Under the pieces are notes generated by a model. It ran no database searches and was not told the origin of the DNA. It saw nothing but the letters and a program-made list of their open reading frames with translations. Shown here piece after piece: positions 6,399-12,604 of a stretch of DNA of 17,428 bases. The translations under genes and the position numbers were made by a program. Origin of the DNA: an uncultured Mycoplasma sp. (lineage in GTDB: Bacteria; Bacillota_I; Bacilli_A; RF39; UBA660); NCBI GenBank assembly GCA_947388575.1, contig CANDSI010000003.1:1-17428 (forward strand), in the 5' to 3' direction. Every line of letters begins with the position of its first letter. Position 1 is the first letter of the stretch.

Positions 6399-6590
6399 CT
6401 AAAAATATCTACCACTATTCTTATCAAACCATTCTTGTAACCTCAATTTATTAATTACAATTCTTCGTTTGAACTTTATACAAGGGAATCCTTTTACATG
6501 AGTTAATTCTGACATTAATTTCTCATTAATTCCCATTAATCTACTTGCCTCTTTTATATTCAGACCAATTTTTTCATCTGTAGAAACCAC
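6399..6590 (-). CDS. xis: Excisionase-like HTH protein of element 2
   Basis: The protein has 63 residues with one compact winged-helix fold: NIKEASRLMGINEKLMSEL is the helix-turn-helix, and FPCIKFKRRIVINKLRLQEW is the wing and closing helix. This is the standard form of small excisionases and plasmid HTH_17 proteins. The start is GTG, with AGGAG 8 nt upstream; no ATG is available in frame. It lies 121 bp upstream of the integrase gene on the same strand, and the inverted arm-type sites fall between the two genes. The expected role is directionality factor; a purely transcriptional role is possible. Confidence 0.75.
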   Translation of the reverse strand: MVSTDEKIGLNIKEASRLMGINEKLMSELTHVKGFPCIKFKRRIVINKLRLQEWFDKNSGRYF

Positions 6591-6642
6591 CTTTTACACT
6601 CCTATCTATAAAAAACATTATTTTAACCTTTTATCTTAGCTG

Positions 6643-7554
6643 CTATATATCATAATCATCTTTATCCATAAGTTCTTCATATACTTTCATTGTTTTCTTT
6701 GTATCTTCTGCTCTATGTCCCATAATTAAACATATTTTTTCTCTAAGTTTTTCCTTTGCCTCTCTTTCTGTTTCTCCAAAAGCATGTATAACTCTTTTAT
6801 TATTAAATTTATCATTACAGAAAGCTCTTGCTACATACTTTCCATCTCTTATCTGTCTTAAAAATCTATTTCCATAAGCGAATCTTCTACTTAATGTATA
6901 AAAATAAGTATTTTCATCTAATTTAATTAGACTTTTTTCTTCATTTATTCTACATTTGCTATATTGAATAATATCCCTCTTTATGAAATCTAATAAATCT
7001 TCTTTATTAAGTGTAGTATAGGGCATTAATTGAAGTTGATTAATTTTGGCATCACGTACAAATATTTTAAATCTATCATTGTAATTAATAAGAAAAATAT
7101 CATTATTTTCATTATTAAATCTGCTTAATATAGAAGAATATGCTATTATCTCTTCATCTGTTAATTTAGGTAAAATACTATCATTAAATTTATCTTCATC
7201 TATAATTTTATAAGCAAAAGTATTTTTCCAAGATTCATATTCTTCTAGATCCTCTATAGTGTTATTATCTTGTAATTCTTTAATATCTCTTTCTGTAATC
7301 TCTATCAAATTTTTTTTAAACCAGTTACCCTTTATTTTTATATAAATATCATAATCTGACTTTTCTTCTGAATTAGCTCGTATATAGTATTTTTCGATAA
7401 GTGCTTTAAATTTAGGCACTAAATGTACCTGTTCTTTTTTTAAACTTTCCAATGCAATAAAATCATCAGCAGTTATGTTTTCTCCTAGTTTTTCCTCACA
7501 TAATTTTTTGAAATTATCAATATTTAAAACAACATATATTTTCATATCTCCCAT
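6643..7554 (-). CDS. Unknown protein with C-terminal integrase-type arm-binding-like domain
   Basis: This 303-residue protein has no catalytic motif I recognise. Residues 1-200 are acidic and apparently globular. Residues about 228-275 resemble the AP2-like arm-binding domain of integrases: a YGNRFLRQIRDGKYVARA beta hairpin, a basic strand, then FGETEREAKEKLREK. The element's own integrase has GDTEREARDKAK at the matching place (residues 51-62), so both proteins may bind the same DNA sites. No tyrosine recombinase core is present. It may be an accessory recombination factor, a replication initiator or a regulator. GAGGG precedes the ATG at 7554, and the upstream gene ends 9 nt away, so the two are co-transcribed. 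Confidence 0.6.
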   Translation of the reverse strand: MGDMKIYVVLNIDNFKKLCEEKLGENITADDFIALESLKKEQVHLVPKFKALIEKYYIRANSEEKSDYDIYIKIKGNWFKKNLIEITERDIKELQDNNTIEDLEEYESWKNTFAYKIIDEDKFNDSILPKLTDEEIIAYSSILSRFNNENNDIFLINYNDRFKIFVRDAKINQLQLMPYTTLNKEDLLDFIKRDIIQYSKCRINEEKSLIKLDENTYFYTLSRRFAYGNRFLRQIRDGKYVARAFCNDKFNNKRVIHAFGETEREAKEKLREKICLIMGHRAEDTKKTMKVYEELMDKDDYDI

Positions 7555-7563
7555 AAAAATCCC

Positions 7564-8016
7564 TCAATTCCATTTGATCTTTTTAGGTACAGCATAAGAA
7601 GTTTTGTTTTTAAATTCTTCTTTTAGTCTGTATTCCTTTGTTTTTTGATGAAATTCATAGATACTACTGTTCCAGTTTCTAAAAGCTCGATTATTAATTG
7701 TTCTCTTTCCAGACAATTCACAACTTGCTTGATTGTGCGAATAATCTAAAATAGCTTTTTCATCTCTATTTCCAATAGTTTGTGATTTTCTTTTTTTCTT
7801 CATAAATTGTTTTGTAAATTCTTTGTTTTTTAATTTATTTTCATTTATTCTTTTTGCTTTTTCATCTATATAATTTTCATTTTTTCTAACAATTCTACTA
7901 ACTTGACTAATAGAAATGTTAACTACTTTTGAAATCTCTGAAAATGTCATTTTACTGTAAAAGTATAATTTATAAATTTCTTCATTTCTGTTGAACTTAC
8001 TTTTATTCAATTCCAT
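7564..8016 (-). CDS. HTH DNA-binding protein, sigma region 4/resolvase-like
   Basis: The 150-residue protein opens with a helix-turn-helix at residues about 8-45: EEIYKLYFYSKMTFSEISKV, then NISISQVSRIVRKN. This layout is shared by sigma region 4 and many element-encoded regulators. The rest is very basic (KKKRKSQ) and includes WNSSIYEFHQ; I do not recognise it. I placed the start at the ATG at 8016, which directly follows GGAGG (the gap is short), rather than the upstream TTG at 8061, which lacks a site. It lies in the leftward module with 9 nt to the next gene. A regulator of the element is the most likely role. Confidence 0.55.
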   Translation of the reverse strand: MELNKSKFNRNEEIYKLYFYSKMTFSEISKVVNISISQVSRIVRKNENYIDEKAKRINENKLKNKEFTKQFMKKKRKSQTIGNRDEKAILDYSHNQASCELSGKRTINNRAFRNWNSSIYEFHQKTKEYRLKEEFKNKTSYAVPKKIKWN

Positions 8017-8083
8017 ACCTCCAAAATGCAAAAATCTACTAACACTTTTTTGACATGACAATCCATATAGATAACTACAGAAA

Positions 8084-8275
8084 TCACTTTAATCCTTCTG
8101 TAAGATAATCTATATAGTTTGTAAAATCCTTTCCATGTAAATCTGATAATCTTGGTGTATGATAAACTTTTTTTCTAGTTTTAATTTTCAACCTTTTAAA
8201 ACGAATTGTATTAATTATTGCTAAAACATTTAAAATTGCACAACAAATTATTAAAAATGATATAAATATTTTCAT
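8084..8275 (-). CDS. Small single-pass membrane protein
   Basis: The protein has 63 residues. Residues 2-23 are a hydrophobic helix with two adjacent cysteines. A very basic stretch (RFKRLKIKTRKK) follows, so the tail is likely cytoplasmic, with HTPRLSDLHG near the end. No family is recognised. Its ATG overlaps the TGA of the upstream gene (ATGA), a sign of translational coupling, so the two small proteins are probably made together. Confidence 0.5.
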   Translation of the reverse strand: MKIFISFLIICCAILNVLAIINTIRFKRLKIKTRKKVYHTPRLSDLHGKDFTNYIDYLTEGLK

Positions 8276-8469
8276 AATTCTGTTAATTCCAAATTGTTCA
8301 AAATATTTGTAGCCATTTCTTTGATTTTTCTTTTGTCATATACATAGTACATAAGCCAAATTGTATCTGCTAGTTTTTTTGCTGTCATTTTCGTTTTATT
8401 TATTCTACATTCTTTTCGCAAATGTTCAAAAGCAATAACAGCATAACAAATAAATAGTTTAAAACACAT
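8272..8469 (-). CDS. Small hypothetical protein, coupled to the membrane protein gene
   Basis: The protein has 65 residues, predicted mostly helical, with several cysteines near the N-terminus and an Ile/Leu-rich helical end. No family is recognised. GAGG lies about 9 nt before the ATG. The first bases of the start region are one arm of an 11-bp inverted repeat whose other arm is 50 nt upstream (8468-8478 and 8527-8537), so initiation may be controlled by RNA folding. It overlaps the downstream gene by 4 nt. Confidence 0.5.
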   Translation of the reverse strand: MCFKLFICYAVIAFEHLRKECRINKTKMTAKKLADTIWLMYYVYDKRKIKEMATNILNNLELTEL

Positions 8470-8537
8470 TGGAACTTACCTCACTTTCTTTTTAAATTTG
8501 AGTTGTTATTTTTCCCCTCTACTAGATAAGTTCCAAT
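8468..8537 (-). promoter_or_regulatory. Inverted repeat enclosing a ribosome binding site
   Basis: On the minus-strand transcript, ATTGGAACTTA (8537-8527) pairs perfectly with TAAGTTCCAAT (8478-8468) around a 48-nt loop. The GAGG site lies at the loop edge and the last two bases of the stem are the AU of the start codon. It could control translation, or be a protein or replication site at DNA level. Confidence 0.45.
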
Positions 8538-8572
8538 ATAAAACCAAAATGGGAAAGTTTTTTAAAATTTTT

Positions 8573-8761
8573 TTAATTTTTTTCTTTTTTTCTATTTTTA
8601 GTAAGTGCTTTACATATTTGCATTTTTATTTCTTGCTCGCAATCTTCTTTATATTTTCCCAGTTTTGATGCTTTTGACTTAATTATATTTTCAAAGTCAA
8701 TTAGTATTTTGCTAACTTCATCATTAGTTAAATTGTAATTATTAAATTTATTATCTTCCAT
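8573..8761 (-). CDS. Small sigma region 2-like/HTH_16-type protein
   Basis: This 62-residue protein shows an amphipathic helical pattern, IDFENIIKSKASKLGKYKED followed by CEQEIKMQICKAL. It resembles the start of sigma region 2 (where QEI-type motifs are common) and the short HTH_16-type proteins of conjugative elements. Its first codons overlap the end of the region 4-like gene upstream by 11 nt. A pair of proteins carrying region 2 and region 4 separately would resemble the two-subunit SigO/RsoA sigma factor of Bacillus subtilis; this comparison is by layout only. Confidence 0.45.
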   Translation of the reverse strand: MEDNKFNNYNLTNDEVSKILIDFENIIKSKASKLGKYKEDCEQEIKMQICKALTKNRKKEKN

Positions 8762-9236
8762 TTTTTAAATTCTCCTTTACATCACTTACTTTCTTTTTGA
8801 ATGAATTAACCCTATTACAAATTGTTCTTCTATTTACATCTAGCAAAAATGCAATTTGATTAACCTGATACTTTTTCAGATATAATAAAAACACCACTAA
8901 CTTTTCATTAAAAGTCAATGGTGTTATAAACATAGAAAGTCCCAATTCTACTGCTATATTTTCTAATGTATCAACAATTTCTTTCATTTCATCTTTAGAG
9001 TAAGGTTTTGAGGCACAAATATCCCTTAGTATTTTTGTTTCAAGTTTTTTATTAACAAAGTTGTATTTATCTTCTGTTGCCAACAGCTCCTCTGGAAAAT
9101 CATCATCATCTATAGAGATGCTTTCTTTTTCTAATTTATTTGTTTTTCTAAAATATTTCAGAATGGTTTTGTTTATTATTCCATAAATATATCTTTCCTC
9201 CTCATCAGATAAAGAATCTTTTAAATAGTCTTTCAT
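8751..9236 (-). CDS. Sigma-70 region 4-like regulator of element 2
   Basis: The 161-residue protein has an acidic middle (SISIDDDDFPEEL) and a C-terminal sigma region 4-type domain at about residues 103-155: LTFNEKLVVFLLYLKKYQVN, then QIAFLLDVNRRTICNRVNSF as the helix-turn-helix. No complete region 2 is present. I chose the ATG at 9236 because GGAGG is then 8 nt away; the ATG at 9242 and TTG at 9251 are too close to it. A 15-bp palindrome (9253-9267) lies just upstream. As first gene of the leftward module it probably controls the module, perhaps with the overlapping small gene downstream. Confidence 0.65.
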   Translation of the reverse strand: MKDYLKDSLSDEEERYIYGIINKTILKYFRKTNKLEKESISIDDDDFPEELLATEDKYNFVNKKLETKILRDICASKPYSKDEMKEIVDTLENIAVELGLSMFITPLTFNEKLVVFLLYLKKYQVNQIAFLLDVNRRTICNRVNSFKKKVSDVKENLKNGR

Positions 9237-9251
9237 AGACATAACCTCCAA

Positions 9252-9772
9252 ATTTCTAAATTAGAAACTTGTCCTAATTGAAATTTTGAAGTTAGGCCCA
9301 AAATAAATAAAAAACTACCCTCCTTTAATACAAACAATTTGCCTACTAATAAAACTCTATGTCATATAATTGGTACGAATAAAGAGTGGAATTATTAGTT
9401 TAATTGAATTTTATTATCACTACAAAATCCAACAGACAAATTTCAAGGAGATTATACATATAAGTATTTAAAATGTCTGTCGCAATATGTAACTATCTTC
9501 CATTTTTTTGTAAAATTCCTTCAATGTATTTATAATACTAGCTTTTATAATAGTTTTTTTATAAAATTTGAGGAAAATATAAGAAATATGCTTTACGAAA
9601 AATAGCAAAAAGACAATAAAAATAAGAGAAAAAATCGTAAAATTGGAAGTTTGATAATTAGAATTAAAATTCGTGTAAGTATATGGAATAATTATTGATA
9701 ATATGCTATAATGATAGCGATAAATAGTAAGTTATCGTTGAGATTAAAAATTATTGTGGGGAGATGTATCGT
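9252..9772. other. Divergent intergenic region between element core and cargo
   Basis: No gene is seen. It contains the palindrome TTTCTAA-a-TTAGAAA (9253-9267), an AAAGGAGGG-like site on the minus strand near 9320 with no usable start codon, and a 7-bp inverted repeat ACAGACA/TGTCTGT (9432-9438, 9474-9480). A rightward TATAAT (9707-9712) with only a weak -35 box lies ahead of CGATAA/TTATCG (9718-9723, 9732-9737), which could fold at the 5' end of the message. Base use is very A+T rich throughout. Confidence 0.5.
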
Positions 9773-10624
9773 ATGAAAAAGAAAATAGGTATTAGTATAG
9801 GAATATTGGTAATTGTACTTATAGTTGCAGGGATTATTACAAATTATTCAGATAGTGCTAGAGTAACAACAGGACACGAGCCAAAGTGTTGCATAAAGGT
9901 AGTTAGCAATGATGGAAGTAAAGTAACTTATTGGGGATTAGGTTATAAAGTAGTTCGTTATGTTGGAGTATCTCCAAACGAGCCTTATGAAAGCAATATT
10001 GGTGTAAAAATGGGAAATTGGTTTATGAAATATGAATTACCAAAAGCTGATATTATTGAAATTGAATATGAAGGACAAACAATTACTATTACAGATATAA
10101 AAGATATAGGAATTATAGAAAATATATTATTAAATTCAAAATATAATGGAGAAATATGCAATGGAATAAATACTCACAAGATAATATTAAATAAGGATAT
10201 TTATTATATTAAAGAATCTTGCAAAGAAATACAAAAAGGAGATAAACAAGCGACAATTTCAACAGAAGATTTAGAAACAATCAATAATATTATTTCTCAA
10301 AATAAAACTAATGAAATAAATAGTATAGCAGAAAGCTATACTTTTACAAAAACATATAATGTAGTAAATGTAGCTGACAGTAATGATGAAAATTACTTAT
10401 ACTTAACAATTAGGAAATTTCAAGATGAAGAAGTAAAAACGGTCAAAGTACAAAGAAGTTTAGCAAATACTGTTGAAAAAGAAAATAATTATGAGTTTAC
10501 TTTTCAATATACAAATAATATCGCTGAAGATAACATAGAATCAATATTTGCAAATACTATGCTTATTGCAATAAAGAAAACAGATAAACAAGGATTAGAG
10601 CAAGTTCAAGATTCAATTAGATAA
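9773..10624 (+). CDS. Membrane-anchored protein with repeated beta-rich domains
   Basis: This 283-residue protein has an N-terminal membrane helix (residues about 4-22) and a large predicted extracellular part. Three regions follow: KVTYWGLGYKVVRY to MGNWFMKYELP (about 46-90), a domain with ITITDIKDIGIIENILLNSK and IYYIKESCKEIQKGDKQA (about 100-170), and a beta-rich C-terminal domain. Such three-part proteins are familiar in gut Clostridia, but their function is unknown to me. The first region resembles the small membrane protein at 121-396 in element 1. I chose the ATG at 9773 over 9764 because GGGGAG is then properly spaced. It heads a rightward cluster. Confidence 0.65.
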   Translation: MKKKIGISIGILVIVLIVAGIITNYSDSARVTTGHEPKCCIKVVSNDGSKVTYWGLGYKVVRYVGVSPNEPYESNIGVKMGNWFMKYELPKADIIEIEYEGQTITITDIKDIGIIENILLNSKYNGEICNGINTHKIILNKDIYYIKESCKEIQKGDKQATISTEDLETINNIISQNKTNEINSIAESYTFTKTYNVVNVADSNDENYLYLTIRKFQDEEVKTVKVQRSLANTVEKENNYEFTFQYTNNIAEDNIESIFANTMLIAIKKTDKQGLEQVQDSIR

Positions 10625-10661
10625 TCATCTCGAAAAATTACAATTTGAAAGTGAGATGATT
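10623..10661 (+). promoter_or_regulatory. Hairpin covering the intergenic ribosome binding site
   Basis: AATCATCTC (10623-10631) pairs with GAGATGATT (10653-10661). The stem starts in the stop codon of the upstream gene and ends 2 nt before the ATG at 10664, hiding the GTGAG site. Ribosomes ending the upstream gene would open it, giving translational coupling. Confidence 0.5.
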
Positions 10662-10663
10662 GT

Positions 10664-11158
10664 ATGACAGATTTAGAAAGAATTTGCTCTAATAGAGATA
10701 TTACTAAAAGATTAAAACAAATAGTTACTGATGAATCTTTATGGCAAAGAGTATATATTTTTTGCAAACATTTAGCAAAATTCATTCATGCACCTATAAC
10801 TTTAAATGATTATAAGAGAATGGAAAAATATACTAATGATAAAGAATTAGTAGAAGCAGTATATAATGCTATAAAAGATTATTTCTATGTAGATAACACA
10901 GATGGTCATTTTGATATTATAGGACACGCTTATTGTGTGGCATTATTATCTCAAACAAAATACAACAGAGAAAATACAATAAATTATCTAAATAAATGTG
11001 CAGATATTTTAATAAAGAATAATGAGCAAGGTTATGGATTAGCAATGTACAGAAATATGAAAACATTAAGTAAAGAGTACCCTGATTTAAAAGATTTGGA
11101 AAAAAAGTTACAATGCTTTAAAGATTATGATTATTGGAAAGAAAAGAATAACAAGTAA
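10664..11158 (+). CDS. Hypothetical helical protein
   Basis: The protein has 164 residues, no membrane segment and no signal peptide. It looks all-helical: KRLKQIVTDESLWQRVYIFC, ELVEAVYNAIKDYFYVD, then HAYCVALLSQ and ENTINYLNKCADILIKNN, which give a TPR-like helical pairing. I do not recognise a family. It is coupled to the upstream membrane protein gene through the hairpin at 10623-10661, and the next gene starts 34 nt downstream behind a copy of the same intergenic sequence. A role in a toxin or immunity locus is possible given the neighbour, but not shown. Confidence 0.6.
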   Translation: MTDLERICSNRDITKRLKQIVTDESLWQRVYIFCKHLAKFIHAPITLNDYKRMEKYTNDKELVEAVYNAIKDYFYVDNTDGHFDIIGHAYCVALLSQTKYNRENTINYLNKCADILIKNNEQGYGLAMYRNMKTLSKEYPDLKDLEKKLQCFKDYDYWKEKNNK

Positions 11159-11192
11159 TTGCTAAATTACAAGTAGAAAGTGAGATGAGAAT

Positions 11193-12410
11193 ATGGGATT
11201 TGATTTAGGTCATACAATTAGTTCGTTATCAAAACTTGCATTACGAACTAAAAGAAGATTAGATAATAATCGTTCAAAAAATAATGAAAGTAGTTTTCAA
11301 ATTATATGTCAAGAATTTAATAATAACAAATTGATAAAAAAATATGAAGGATATACTCAAAATAAAAATTTTAAGGTTGGTTTAAATGGTAGAACTGTAT
11401 ATATTTATGATCACGAAGAAAATGAATTAGCAAAATTTCAAGATGTTCCTTATATGTATCGAGGTAAATTTATTCCAAACACAAATATTTTAGTAGTAAA
11501 ATCAACTTCTGGGTGGCTTCTATTTTATGATTTAGATAAATTAGAACTAATGAAAAAAATTAAATTTTCAAATATGGGTAGTCAAGATGAGAATTTTGAT
11601 ATTACTTATGACGGAAAATATTTATATAATATTGAAGCACCTAAAACTTCAACTAGAACACAACTAACAAAATATGATTTAAAAACTTTAAAACCAATTA
11701 CTACTTCATTTCACAATATGGATAAAATCTTTTTAAAGTATGTAGAAATATACAATGATAGTATTTATCTTTTTGGATTTGTTAGAAATGATGAGGGTGT
11801 AAAAGATTATAACTTTATAGGATTATATAAAGAAGTAGAAGAAAAAGCTGGAATACAAGGACTAAAAAAATTAAATGAAGAATTATCTAATAGAATAAAT
11901 CAATATAAGGTCTGTGAAGATTATGGATTTACTCAAAAATCTTTAAAATATCGTAATTTAGAGAAAATAGAGGATTTAGAGATAATAACTTTAAAAGATG
12001 CTTACAATAGTATTGTAACTAAAAGAAAATTAAATGAAAAAGTTAATTTAGAAGAAAAAGAATTTTTTAATTGGTTAGATGAAATATTAAGTAAGAAACT
12101 TCCTGATGACATAAAAGCAATTAACTTTAATTTATATGAAGATGTTGACAATAAATGGTCTATTGAGTTAGTAGGTACATCTACTTTTGATGAAAATAGT
12201 TCAGACTGGGCTTGTAGTGAAATCTATACAACAAGAGAAACCCCATATATTTTAGTAAAAAAAAGCGATTGGAAAACAATAGAAAAAATATTTACTTCAT
12301 TTTTGAAAAATTATCTTGATGTAGGCAAACATTCTAATGTTTTAAAAAAATATTGTGGCATTGGAATAGGATTTGTTGATGGAGATCTAAGTATTATATA
12401 TAAAAGATAA
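11193..12410 (+). CDS. Two-part protein: beta-propeller-like N-terminus, immunity-like C-terminus
   Basis: This 405-residue soluble protein has two parts. Residues about 50-215 are repeated short strands with patterns such as GRTVYIYDHEENELAKF and DGKYLYNIEAP, resembling beta-propeller blades. A charged helical stretch (215-300) leads to residues 305-405, with FNLYEDVDNKWSIELVGTS, DWACSE and GFVDGDLSIIYK. The last part is reminiscent of small immunity-type proteins from polymorphic toxin loci, but I cannot name a family with confidence. No toxin gene is seen beside it. GAAAGTGAG precedes the ATG at usual spacing. Function is unknown; protection against a toxin is a reasonable guess. Confidence 0.55.
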   Translation: MGFDLGHTISSLSKLALRTKRRLDNNRSKNNESSFQIICQEFNNNKLIKKYEGYTQNKNFKVGLNGRTVYIYDHEENELAKFQDVPYMYRGKFIPNTNILVVKSTSGWLLFYDLDKLELMKKIKFSNMGSQDENFDITYDGKYLYNIEAPKTSTRTQLTKYDLKTLKPITTSFHNMDKIFLKYVEIYNDSIYLFGFVRNDEGVKDYNFIGLYKEVEEKAGIQGLKKLNEELSNRINQYKVCEDYGFTQKSLKYRNLEKIEDLEIITLKDAYNSIVTKRKLNEKVNLEEKEFFNWLDEILSKKLPDDIKAINFNLYEDVDNKWSIELVGTSTFDENSSDWACSEIYTTRETPYILVKKSDWKTIEKIFTSFLKNYLDVGKHSNVLKKYCGIGIGFVDGDLSIIYKR

Positions 12411-12437
12411 ATTACAATATATAGGGCTAATAATTAG

Positions 12438-12466
12438 TTGATAATGTCAGTCTTTTATTATATAAT
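12438..12466 (+). promoter_or_regulatory. Promoter of the ABC-F gene
   Basis: TTGATA and TATAAT are separated by 17 nt. The transcript would start near 12473, some 130 nt ahead of the ABC-F start codon, and includes the leader peptide and attenuator. Confidence 0.75.
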
Positions 12467-12504
12467 AGTAACATCAATTAGTAAGTTGTAGAGGAGAGAT
12501 AAAT

Positions 12505-12525
12505 ATGATACCAAGAATATGGTAA
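12505..12525 (+). CDS. Leader hexapeptide MIPRIW of the ABC-F gene
   Basis: A six-codon frame (Met-Ile-Pro-Arg-Ile-Trp, stop TAA) follows GAGGAG at 8 nt spacing and is the first translatable frame of the transcript. It ends one base before the first arm of a switchable RNA structure. Very short upstream peptides of this type control many antibiotic resistance genes through drug-induced ribosome stalling. Confidence 0.65.
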   Translation: MIPRIW

Positions 12526-12526
12526 G

Positions 12527-12597
12527 ATCACGAGTTATTTCGTGATAAGAACATTATTACAGTAACTCGTATAAAAATACGAAATGTAATAAAGGAG
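12527..12597 (+). promoter_or_regulatory. Translational attenuator of the ABC-F gene
   Basis: Four segments can pair in alternative ways: ATCACGA/TCGTGAT (12527-12533, 12540-12546); ACGAGTTA/TAACTCGT (12530-12537, 12563-12570); TTATTACA/TGTAATAA (12554-12561, 12585-12592) with inner CGTAT/ATACG (12568-12572, 12577-12581); and ATTTCGT/ACGAAAT (12537-12543, 12579-12585). The third fold abuts the AAAGGAG site (12591-12597). There is no U-run, so control of translation rather than termination is likely. Confidence 0.65.
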
Positions 12598-12604
12598 TAA
12601 ATAA

